This document shows positions 1 to 6,848 of a stretch of 11,487 nt of DNA, in pieces (position 1 is the first letter of the stretch; each line of letters begins with the position of its first letter). The notes below the pieces were generated by a model, which worked only from the letters and a program-made list of their open reading frames with translations, searched no databases and had not been told where the DNA came from. Both the position numbers and the translations under genes were made by a program. This stretch comes from Alphaproteobacteria bacterium (GTDB lineage Bacteria; Pseudomonadota; Alphaproteobacteria; Reyranellales; Reyranellaceae): positions 1 through 11,487 of the forward strand of contig VBAF01000208.1 of NCBI GenBank assembly GCA_005884705.1, in the 5' to 3' direction.

Positions 1-1106
1 AGGAATTTCTCGCCGGTGGCGCGCTTGTTGTAGGTGGCGATGTTCTTGAGATCGAGCACCTCAGGCAGCGAGATCGTCCTGGTGTAGTGGCTCGTGAAGG
101 TGGTCTTCAGCGAGTTCACTACGCGCTCGCGCAGGCGCGTCTGCTCGGGCCGGCCGATCTTCTGCAGGAACGGGGTGAGCAGCCAGCCGCCGACGCTCCA
201 GGCCGTACCGTAGTTGCGCGCCAGCTCGGTAGGGGCGGTGTTGAGGCCGCCGTAGATGTAGACCTGCTTGTGCGTGGTCGAGCCGTAGCGGCTGAACTCC
301 TTGGCGGTCTTGTTGAGCGCGATCTCCATCGCGGTGAGGATCTGGCTGGCGAGCTTGCCGCCGCCGATCGCGTCGAAGGCGATGGTGGCGCCGGTCTCGA
401 CCAGCGCCTTGACGAGGTCGTCATGGAAGGTGGCGGCGGTCGAATCGACGACATGCTTGGCGCCGATGTCCGTCAGGATCTTGGCCTGGTCGGCGCTGCG
501 CACGATGTTGACCAGGCCGATGCCGTCCTCGTTGCAGATCTTGTTCAGCATCTGGCCGAGGTTGGAGGCCGCCGCGGTATGGACCAGCGCCTTGTGGCCC
601 TCGCGCTTCATCGTCTCGGTCATGCCGAGCGCGGTCAGCGGATTGACGAACCACGACGCGCCCTCGGCCGCCGTCGTGCCGGCCGGCAGTGGCTGGCAGT
701 CGCGGGCGTTGCGAACCACGTACTGGGCGTACATCGAGCCGCCGACCGTCGACACGATCTTGCCCTTGAGCGCCTGGGCCGCGTCCGACGCACCCGTCGC
801 GATCACCGTGCCGGCGCCCTCGTTGCCGACCGGCATCGCCTGGTCGAGCCGAGCGGCGAGGAAGGGCAGCGCGTTGGCCGAGACCTTGGCCTTCACGACC
901 GTGCTGTCGCCGCTGCCGGAAGTCTGCGCGCTCGCCATGTCGGCGGGGCCGAGCAGCAGGCCGAGGTCGGACGGATTGATCGGCGTCGCCTCGACCTTGA
1001 CCACGACCTGGTCGGGGCCGGGCTCGGGGATCTCGACCTTGGCCAGCGACAGTTCGAGCTCGCCGCTCTTCTTGATCAGGGAGCGAAGCTGCAGTCCGGT
1101 GGTCAT
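1..1106 (-). CDS. Medium-chain dehydrogenase/reductase, zinc-independent enoyl reductase/quinone oxidoreductase-like (3' end outside window)
   Basis: This is an NAD(P)H-dependent oxidoreductase of the MDR superfamily; its substrate cannot be fixed. About 368 residues are visible and the gene runs off the left edge without a stop. The GroES-like domain comes first, with NPSD at residues 44-47 and GNEGAG at 94-99. The Rossmann part has HTAAASNLGQML at 176-187, followed by LVNIVRS near 198-204. No structural or catalytic Cys/His zinc ligand set is apparent, so it is not an alcohol dehydrogenase of the zinc type. NPSD together with ASNLGQ and the NIVR strand recalls mitochondrial trans-2-enoyl-CoA reductases (MECR/ETR1), but this is inference from motifs. 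The start is the ATG inside an ATGA overlap with the upstream MATE gene, with a strong GGAGAGG Shine-Dalgarno (plus-strand 1113-1119) 6 nt before it. It is the third gene of the trmFO operon. Confidence 0.85.
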   Translation of the reverse strand, partial: MTTGLQLRSLIKKSGELELSLAKVEIPEPGPDQVVVKVEATPINPSDLGLLLGPADMASAQTSGSGDSTVVKAKVSANALPFLAARLDQAMPVGNEGAGTVIATGASDAAQALKGKIVSTVGGSMYAQYVVRNARDCQPLPAGTTAAEGASWFVNPLTALGMTETMKREGHKALVHTAAASNLGQMLNKICNEDGIGLVNIVRSADQAKILTDIGAKHVVDSTAATFHDDLVKALVETGATIAFDAIGGGKLASQILTAMEIALNKTAKEFSRYGSTTHKQVYIYGGLNTAPTELARNYGTAWSVGGWLLTPFLQKIGRPEQTRLRERVVNSLKTTFTSHYTRTISLPEVLDLKNIATYNKRATGEKF

Positions 1107-2458
1107 GATGTTCCTCTCCAGGCGGGTCGTGTGGTCGAGAAGGCTAGCACGGCGGAGAAGCAGACGATGCCCAAAGCGACGAAGATGAACAGGCCATGCA
1201 CGCCCCAGCCCATCACGTCGAGCGCCAGCAGGCTGCCGCAGACCGCGATCAGGATGCGGCAAAGATTGGCGACCACCGGCCACACCATCTCGCCGGTGCC
1301 CTGGCTGGCGAAGTAGAGCGCCATCGCCAGGCCGAAGAAGCCGTACACCGGGCCGACGATGTGCAGGTAGGTGCGGCCCGAGGCGAGCGCGCCGGGATCC
1401 GACGTGAACAGGCCGAGCCACAGGTCGGGCGCCACCGCCACCACGATGCCGATCGCCGCGGCAATGCCGCCCGCCATCAGGGCGCCGCTCCAGGCGACGC
1501 GCTGGGCGCGGCCATGTTGCCCGGCGCCGATGTTGGTGCCGACCAGCGCGGTCAAGGTCGCGCCGATCCCGAAGCTGATCGGCACCAGCATGTATTCCAG
1601 CCGGCTGCCGATGCCGTAGCCGGCAATCGCCGCATCGCCGGCGCGGCCGATCAGGCCGGTCACCAGCAGCACCGTGCCGTTGGTCAGGATCACCACCAGG
1701 CAGGCGACCAGCCCGACCTTGAGGATGTCGCGGAACGAGGCCCAGCGGAAACCGTGCTTCGGCCAACGCAGGCGTAGCGCGGCCTGCGGTCCGACGAGCC
1801 GCATCAGCATCCACAGCGCGGCCAGCGTGAAGCAGATCACGGACGAGGCGGCGGGCCCGACGATGCCGAGCCGCGGCAAGCCGAGCCAGCCCAGGGTCAG
1901 GGCGCCGGTGAGCGGGATCTGCACGGCCGCGGTCGCGACCAGCGCGTAGCCGGGCGTCTTCATGTCGCCGGTGCCGCGCAGCACCGAGGCGAGCGTGTTG
2001 GCGATCCAGGGCGCGAAGCAGCCGAGGAACAGCACGCTCGCGAAGGCGACGGCGCGGTCGAGCGCGGCACCGCTGCCGCCGAGCGCGCCGTAGATCGGCC
2101 GGCCGAAACCCGCCAGGACGATCGCGAATAGGGCCGCCATGCCGAGCGCGATCACCAGCGCATGCGCCGCCGCCGCCTCCGCCGCGGCACGGTTGCCGGC
2201 GCCGAGCGCGCGGGCGACCGAGGAGGAGACGCCGCCGCCCATCGCCCCGGCCGACATCTGGCCGAGCGCCATCTGTGTCGGGAATACCAGCGCGAGCGCG
2301 GCGAGATCGACCAGGCCGAGCTGGCTCACGAACCAGCTGTCGGAGATGCTGACCAGGCTCTGCATCGCCACGTTCAGCACGTTGGGCGCCGCGAGGGTCA
2401 GGATGGTCGGCACGATCGGGCCGGCCAGCATCATCTGCCGGCGTTCAGCGGGACTCAT
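1103..2458 (-). CDS. MATE family efflux transporter
   Basis: This is an inner-membrane multidrug/toxic-compound exporter, probably driven by H+ or Na+. The 451 residues match the usual MATE length of about 450 and contain roughly twelve hydrophobic segments in two homologous halves. Family landmarks are visible: an N-terminal PTILTLAAPNVLN helix, VLRGTGDMKTP near the middle of the first half, ALVGTNIGAG at the start of the second half, and ASQGTGEMVWPV late in it. The chosen start (MSPAERRQ) lies in an ATGA overlap with the trmFO stop. The open frame extends much further upstream, but that extension is only a shadow of trmFO. No good Shine-Dalgarno precedes the start, so translation probably depends on coupling to trmFO. 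The stop overlaps the next gene's start in a second ATGA. The exported substrate is unknown. Confidence 0.93.
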   Translation of the reverse strand: MSPAERRQMMLAGPIVPTILTLAAPNVLNVAMQSLVSISDSWFVSQLGLVDLAALALVFPTQMALGQMSAGAMGGGVSSSVARALGAGNRAAAEAAAAHALVIALGMAALFAIVLAGFGRPIYGALGGSGAALDRAVAFASVLFLGCFAPWIANTLASVLRGTGDMKTPGYALVATAAVQIPLTGALTLGWLGLPRLGIVGPAASSVICFTLAALWMLMRLVGPQAALRLRWPKHGFRWASFRDILKVGLVACLVVILTNGTVLLVTGLIGRAGDAAIAGYGIGSRLEYMLVPISFGIGATLTALVGTNIGAGQHGRAQRVAWSGALMAGGIAAAIGIVVAVAPDLWLGLFTSDPGALASGRTYLHIVGPVYGFFGLAMALYFASQGTGEMVWPVVANLCRILIAVCGSLLALDVMGWGVHGLFIFVALGIVCFSAVLAFSTTRPAWRGTS

Positions 2459-3789
2459 GTGAGCCAGCGGTCGAAATCGTCGAGCGCTCGCACGGCCATG
2501 GCCTGCTTGCGCTCCTTGCCGCGGAAGCTGCCGTCGATCGGCGGGAACAGGCCGAAGTTGACGTTCATCGGCTGGAACGTCGCGGCATCGGCGCCCACGG
2601 TGATGTGGTGGAGCAGCGCCCCCATCGCCGTCGTTCCGGGCGGCACGCTCGGTTGCTCGCCGCGCAGCTCCGCCGCGGCGAAGCGGCCGGCGAGCAAGCC
2701 GACGGCGGCGCTTTCGACATAGCCCTCGCAGCCGGTGATCTGCCCGGCGAAGCGCAGCCGCGGCAGCGCCTTCAGCCGCAGCGTTCCGTCGAGCAGGCGC
2801 GGGCTGTTGAGGAAGGTGTTGCGATGCAGGCCGCCCAGCCGCGCGAACTCGGCGTTCCGCAGACCGGGGATGGTGCGGAACAGACGGCCCTGCTCGGCAT
2901 GCTTCAGCTTGGTCTGGAAGCCCACGATGTTCCACAAGGTGCCGAGCGCATTGTCCTGGCGCAGCTGCACCACCGCCCACGGCCGCGTGCCGGTGCGCGG
3001 ATCGCGCAGGCCGACCGGCTTCATCGGCCCGAAGCGCAGGCTCTGCGGGCCCGACGCGGCGATGATCTCGATCGGCTGGCAGCCCTGGAAGTAGGGCGTG
3101 CTCGCCTCCCACTGCTTGAACTCGGTCTTGTCGCCAGCCAGCAGGCCGGCGACGAAGCCGTCGTACTGCTCCTTGTCGAGCGGGCAGTTGATGTAGTCGG
3201 CGTTGCCGCCGCCGGGACCCGTCTTGTCGTAGCGCGACTGCTTCCAGGCGATCGCCTGGTCGATGCTGTCGTGATGCACGATCGGCGCGATCGCATCGAA
3301 GAAGGCGAGCGACTCCTCGCCGGTGACCTTCGCGAGCGCCCCGGCGAGCGCGGGCGAGGTGAGGGGCCCCGTCGCGATGATGGTGCTGTCCCAATCGTCC
3401 GGCGGCAGGCCGGCAACCTCCTCGCGCGCGAGCGTGACCAGCGGATGGGCGAGCAGCGTCTCCTGCACCGCGGCCGAGAAGCCGTGGCGGTCGACCGCTA
3501 GCGCGCCGCCGGCCGGCAGCTTGTGCGCGTCCGCCGCGCGCATGATCAGCGAACCGGCGCGGCGCATCTCCTCATGCAGCACGCCGACCGCGTTGTTTTG
3601 CGCGTCGTCGGAGCGGAAGGAATTGGAGCAGACCAGCTCGGCCAGCGACTCAGTGAGATGCGCCTCGGTGCCGCGCACCGGCCGCATCTCGTGCAGCACG
3701 ACGGCCACGTCCGCGGACGCGAGTTGCCACGCCGCCTCGCTGCCCGCGAGACCGCCGCCGACGATATGCACCTTCCTGCTTGACGCCAT
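2455..3789 (-). CDS. trmFO: Methylenetetrahydrofolate--tRNA-(uracil-5-)-methyltransferase TrmFO
   Basis: TrmFO methylates U54 of the tRNA T-loop to m5U, using 5,10-methylenetetrahydrofolate as carbon donor and FAD/NAD(P)H as reductant. The 444-residue protein has the N-terminal dinucleotide-binding motif GGGLAGSEAA (residues 11-20). The signature CSNSFRSDD (54-62) carries the cysteine equivalent to B. subtilis Cys53. FQGCQPIE (234-241) carries C237, equivalent to the second functional cysteine. GGGNADYINCPLDK (193-206) and the late GQITGCEGYVES segment (349-360) are also typical of the family and separate it from the larger GidA/MnmG. The ATG at 3789 gives the expected N-terminus. Its nearest good Shine-Dalgarno (AAGGAGG, plus-strand 3813-3819) is 23 nt away, which is too far for normal use. 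It is the first gene of a coupled operon with the MATE exporter and the MDR enzyme. Confidence 0.97.
   Translation of the reverse strand: MASSRKVHIVGGGLAGSEAAWQLASADVAVVLHEMRPVRGTEAHLTESLAELVCSNSFRSDDAQNNAVGVLHEEMRRAGSLIMRAADAHKLPAGGALAVDRHGFSAAVQETLLAHPLVTLAREEVAGLPPDDWDSTIIATGPLTSPALAGALAKVTGEESLAFFDAIAPIVHHDSIDQAIAWKQSRYDKTGPGGGNADYINCPLDKEQYDGFVAGLLAGDKTEFKQWEASTPYFQGCQPIEIIAASGPQSLRFGPMKPVGLRDPRTGTRPWAVVQLRQDNALGTLWNIVGFQTKLKHAEQGRLFRTIPGLRNAEFARLGGLHRNTFLNSPRLLDGTLRLKALPRLRFAGQITGCEGYVESAAVGLLAGRFAAAELRGEQPSVPPGTTAMGALLHHITVGADAATFQPMNVNFGLFPPIDGSFRGKERKQAMAVRALDDFDRWLT
3780..3785 (+). promoter_or_regulatory. Candidate -35 element for the Rid-family gene
   Basis: CTTGACG at 3779-3785 matches the alphaproteobacterial -35 consensus (TTGAC core). 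It sits over the first codons of the divergent trmFO. A spacer of 16-17 nt places the -10 at about 3802-3808 (GAAACC/AAACCG), a poor match. The divergent gap is only 47 bp, so a promoter overlapping trmFO coding sequence is expected. This is inference from position and the -35 alone. Confidence 0.25.
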
Positions 3790-3836
3790 GCGCTGGGACC
3801 TGAAACCGTGCGCCTCCTTACATGGGGGAGCCCTCG

Positions 3837-4223
3837 ATGGCCATCAAGTTCCACAATCCGAAGACGGTCGCCCTTGCCGGCAAGTACAGCCTCGGCGCCG
3901 AGGTGCCGCCGGGCGCGCGCGTCCTCTACGTTTCCGGTCAGGTCGGCCTCGATTCCAAGGGCAAGCTGCAGCCAACCTTCGAGAAGCAGGCGGTGCAGGC
4001 CTGGAAGAACATCGGCCAGGTCCTGAAGGCGGCCGGCATGGGCTACCGGGACATCGTAAAGCTCACCAGCTTCATCACCGACGGCCGCTACGTCGCAGCC
4101 AATCGCGCGGCGCGCGACCAGTTCATCACCTCGGATCCCTATCCGGCCTCCACCCTGCTGGTGGTCCAGGGCCTCGCCGATCCCGCCATGCTGGTCGAGA
4201 TCGAGGTCGTCGCCGCGAAATGA
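3837..4223 (+). CDS. Rid (YjgF/YER057c/UK114) family protein, lacking the RidA catalytic arginine
   Basis: This is a small 128-residue protein of the Rid superfamily, whose members form trimers with ligand pockets between subunits. True RidA hydrolyses reactive enamine/imine intermediates. The family signature is clear: VLYVSGQVGLDSKG (residues 29-42), VLKAAGMGYRDIVKLTSFITD (62-82), YPASTLLVVQGLADPAMLVEIEVVAA at the C-terminus. The position that is Arg105 in E. coli RidA (PARS/PARC context) is Ser here (PAST, residue 105). Deaminase activity is therefore doubtful, and the protein fits the arginine-less Rid subgroups better. The ATG at 3837 was chosen because GGGGGAG at 3824-3830 lies 6 nt before it. 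The ATG at 3822 would add five residues and has only pyrimidines upstream. It is divergent from trmFO. Confidence 0.92.
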   Translation: MAIKFHNPKTVALAGKYSLGAEVPPGARVLYVSGQVGLDSKGKLQPTFEKQAVQAWKNIGQVLKAAGMGYRDIVKLTSFITDGRYVAANRAARDQFITSDPYPASTLLVVQGLADPAMLVEIEVVAAK

Positions 4224-4228
4224 CTCCT

Positions 4229-4354
4229 CCGTCGTCCCGAGCGAAGCCGCCCATAGGGCGGCGCAGTCGAGCGACCTTCTCCCAGCGACAGGCACTGTGG
4301 TCGTGGAGAGAAGGTCCCTCCACTACGCGCTTCGCGCTTCGGTCGGGACGACGG
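4229..4354. repeat. Imperfect long inverted repeat (MITE/REP-like element) before nadE
   Basis: The outer arms are 4229-4247 (CCGTCGTCCCGAGCGAAGC) and 4336-4354 (GCTTCGGTCGGGACGACGG), complementary at 18 of 19 positions. Inner arms also pair: GACCTTCTCCCA at 4273-4284 with TGGAGAGAAGGTC at 4304-4316, apart from one missing base. There are further short GCGC/GCG matches between them. The element fills almost the whole 133-nt gap between the Rid gene and nadE and has no coding potential of its own. The layout looks like a small dispersed palindromic element. Copy number elsewhere in the genome cannot be seen from this window. Confidence 0.7.
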
Positions 4355-4356
4355 TA

Positions 4357-6027
4357 ATGACCGACAGCCTCAAGATCGCGCTGGCCCAGCTCAACCCGAA
4401 GGTCGGCGACGTCGACGGCAACCTCGCCAAGGTGCGCGCCGCACGCACCGAAGCCGCGAAGCAAGGCGCCGACCTTGTGCTGACGGCCGAGCTCGTCCTC
4501 GCGGGCTATTTCCCCGAGGACCTGGTGCTGAAGCCGTCCTTCGTCCAGCGCTGCCACGAGGCCGTCGAGGCGCTGCGCGCCGACACGCGCGACGGTGGAC
4601 CGGCCTTGTTCGTCGCCACGCCGTGGCGCGAGGACGACAAGCTCTACAACGCGATCATCTGCCTCGACAAAGGCGAGATCATCGGCAAACGGTACAAGGT
4701 CGACCTGCCAAACTACGGCGTGTTCGACGACAAGCGCGTCTTTGCGCCGGGCCCGATGCCCGGACCGCTGGTCTTCAAAGGGGTGCGCCTCGGCGTGCCG
4801 ATTTGCGAAGACGTCTGGACGCCCGACGTCGTCGAATGCATCGCCGAGACCGGCGGCGAGATCCTGCTGGTGCCCAACGCCTCGCCCTACGAAGTCGGCA
4901 AGACCGACGTGCGCGTGCAGCTCGGCGTCAAGCGCGTGATCGAAAGCGGCCTGCCATTTGTCTACCTCAACCAGGTCGGCGGCCAGGACGAGGTGATCTA
5001 CGACGGCGGCTCGTTCGCGCTGGGCGCCGACCGCCAGCTCAAGGCCAAGCTCGCCTCGTTCCGCGAAGAGGTGGCGACCGTCGAGTTTCGCCGCGGCCAC
5101 GTGTCAGGTGGCAAGGGCGGCTGGGAATGTCTGCCGGGCAGGATCGCGCCGGAATTGAGCGACATCGAATCGATCTATCAGGCGATGATGCTGGGCCTGC
5201 GCGACTACGTGAACAAAACCGGCTTTCCCTCGGTGGTGATCGGCCTGTCGGGCGGCGTCGATTCCGCGCTCACTGCCGCCGTCGCCGCCGACGCGCTAGG
5301 GCCGGGGCGTGTGCACACCATCATGATGCCCTCGCCCTATACCAGCGCGCATTCGCTGGAGGACGCCAAAGCCTGCGCCGAGGCGATCGGACTCAAGTAC
5401 GACATCGTGAGCATCGAGCCGGCGATGGAGGCGTTCCGCAAGATGCTGCTGCCGCTGTTCGGCAACGCCCGCGAAGACGTGACCGAGGAGAACATCCAGA
5501 GCCGCGCCCGCGGCGTGACCCTGATGGCTGTCTCCAACAAGCTTGGCGGCATGGTGGTGACGACCGGCAACAAATCGGAGATGGCGGTGGGCTACGCCAC
5601 GCTCTACGGCGACATGTGCGGCGGCTACAACGTGCTGAAGGACGTTTACAAGACGACTGCCTTCGAGCTCTGCAGATGGCGCAACGCGCATCTGCCCGAC
5701 GGCGCGCTGGGCCGAAAGGACAGGGTGATTCCCGACCGCATTATCACCAAGCCGCCGTCGGCCGAGCTCAAACCCGACCAGAAGGACGAGGACTCGCTGC
5801 CGCCCTATCCGGTGCTCGACGCCATCCTCAAGGGGCTGATCGAACGCGACCTGTCGGCGGAGGAGCTGGCCAGGGAAGGCCACGACGTCGCCACGGTGCA
5901 GCGGGTCTGGCGCCTGCTCGAGGCGGCGGAGTACAAGCGCCGCCAGGCGCCGCCCGGCGTCAAGATCACCTCGCGCCTGATCAGTCGCGAGCGGCGTTAT
6001 CCGATCGTCAACGGTTTCAGGGGCTGA
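4357..6027 (+). CDS. nadE: Glutamine-dependent NAD+ synthase
   Basis: This enzyme carries out the last step of NAD+ biosynthesis, amidating nicotinic acid adenine dinucleotide with ATP and ammonia from glutamine. The 556 residues hold an N-terminal nitrilase-type glutaminase domain with the triad E45 (TAELVLAGY), K114 (KRYKVDLPNY) and C150 (GVPICEDVW). The C-terminal ATP-pyrophosphatase synthetase domain has the P-loop SGGVDS at 298-303 and the downstream TTGNKSE...YATLYGD signature. The length fits the short two-domain form rather than the longer actinobacterial one. The start (MTDSLKIALAQLNP) agrees with the conserved family N-terminus; an upstream in-frame start at 4297 would translate part of the inverted repeat. 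No clear Shine-Dalgarno is present because the repeat ends 2 bp before the ATG. It leads a probable operon with the phosphodiesterase and the Nramp-like gene. Confidence 0.96.
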   Translation: MTDSLKIALAQLNPKVGDVDGNLAKVRAARTEAAKQGADLVLTAELVLAGYFPEDLVLKPSFVQRCHEAVEALRADTRDGGPALFVATPWREDDKLYNAIICLDKGEIIGKRYKVDLPNYGVFDDKRVFAPGPMPGPLVFKGVRLGVPICEDVWTPDVVECIAETGGEILLVPNASPYEVGKTDVRVQLGVKRVIESGLPFVYLNQVGGQDEVIYDGGSFALGADRQLKAKLASFREEVATVEFRRGHVSGGKGGWECLPGRIAPELSDIESIYQAMMLGLRDYVNKTGFPSVVIGLSGGVDSALTAAVAADALGPGRVHTIMMPSPYTSAHSLEDAKACAEAIGLKYDIVSIEPAMEAFRKMLLPLFGNAREDVTEENIQSRARGVTLMAVSNKLGGMVVTTGNKSEMAVGYATLYGDMCGGYNVLKDVYKTTAFELCRWRNAHLPDGALGRKDRVIPDRIITKPPSAELKPDQKDEDSLPPYPVLDAILKGLIERDLSAEELAREGHDVATVQRVWRLLEAAEYKRRQAPPGVKITSRLISRERRYPIVNGFRG

Positions 6028-6028
6028 C

Positions 6029-6832
6029 ATGCTGATCGCGCAGCTTTCCGACATCCATCTGCGGCCCGAAGGCGAGCTGCTCTTCGACCGCATCGACACG
6101 GCGTCGTATCTCGAGCGCGCGGTCGCGCATGTCATGCGGCTCGATCCGCGGCCCGACATCGCGATCATGACCGGCGACCTGGTCGAAGCCGGCAAGCCCG
6201 AGGAATATGCCAACCTGCGCCGGCTGATCGCGCCGCTGCCGATGCCGGTCTATGTCATTCCCGGCAACCACGATGCGCGCGAGCCGCTGCGCGCGGCCTT
6301 CGCCGACAAGGGCTATTTCCCGGCCTCGGGCTTCCTGCAGTACGCGGTCGAGGGTTGGCCGATTCGCCTGATTGCGCTCGACACGCTGGTCGAGGGCAAG
6401 GGCCATGGCGAACTCTGCGCGGAGCGCCTGGCCTGGCTCGAGGCGCGGCTCGGGGAACAGCCGGACAAGCCGACGATGCTCTTCATGCACCATCCACCGT
6501 TCGACTGCGGCATCGAGACCTTCGACAAGTCGCGCCTGCTGGACGGCGGCGACCGGCTGGCCGCGCTGGTGCGCCGGCACGGCAACATCGAGCGCGCCAC
6601 CTGCGGCCATGTCCATCGGCCGATCCAGGTGCGCTGGGCGGGCACCATGGCCTCGATCGCGCCTAGCACGGCGCATCAGGCGACGCTCGACCTGCACGAG
6701 CATTCGCGGCTCACCATGATGATGGAGCCGCCGGCGATCGCGCTGCATCAATGGCGGCCCAACACCGGCCTCGTGACGCATGTGAGCTACATCGGCGATT
6801 TCGACGGTCCCAAGCCGTTCCGCAGGATATGA
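6029..6832 (+). CDS. Class III metallophosphodiesterase (GpdQ/CpdA-like)
   Basis: This is a cytoplasmic binuclear-metal phosphodiesterase of 267 residues. All calcineurin-like motifs are present in order: D8-x-H10 (SDIH), GD50 (MTGDL), GN80H81D, H154/H155 (FMHHPP) and GH194-V-H196 (CGHVHRP). Position and spacing nearly coincide with the metal ligands of Enterobacter GpdQ (D8, H10, D50, N80, H156, H195, H197), a glycerophosphodiesterase. The related CpdA hydrolyses 3',5'-cAMP, and the substrate cannot be told apart from sequence. There is no signal peptide. The start lies 1 nt after the nadE stop, with AGGGG at 6019-6023 as Shine-Dalgarno inside the nadE 3' end, so the two are surely co-transcribed. 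The C-terminal third (after about residue 210) is less typical. Confidence 0.9.
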   Translation: MLIAQLSDIHLRPEGELLFDRIDTASYLERAVAHVMRLDPRPDIAIMTGDLVEAGKPEEYANLRRLIAPLPMPVYVIPGNHDAREPLRAAFADKGYFPASGFLQYAVEGWPIRLIALDTLVEGKGHGELCAERLAWLEARLGEQPDKPTMLFMHHPPFDCGIETFDKSRLLDGGDRLAALVRRHGNIERATCGHVHRPIQVRWAGTMASIAPSTAHQATLDLHEHSRLTMMMEPPAIALHQWRPNTGLVTHVSYIGDFDGPKPFRRI

Positions 6833-6848
6833 GAAGACTTGCTCACCG

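Noticed and set aside
87..1316. Long plus-strand open frame (409 codons) over the reductase gene
   Set aside because: Arg/Ala/Gly-rich translation with no family motif, antisense to a well-supported MDR gene; a product of high GC.
2459..3394. N-terminal extension of the MATE frame over trmFO
   Set aside because: The extension is low-complexity and out of frame with clear TrmFO coding. Typical MATE sequence begins right after the ATG at 2458.
3546..5100. Minus-strand open frames opposite the Rid gene, repeat and nadE
   Set aside because: They lie antisense to conserved genes and show no recognisable domain.
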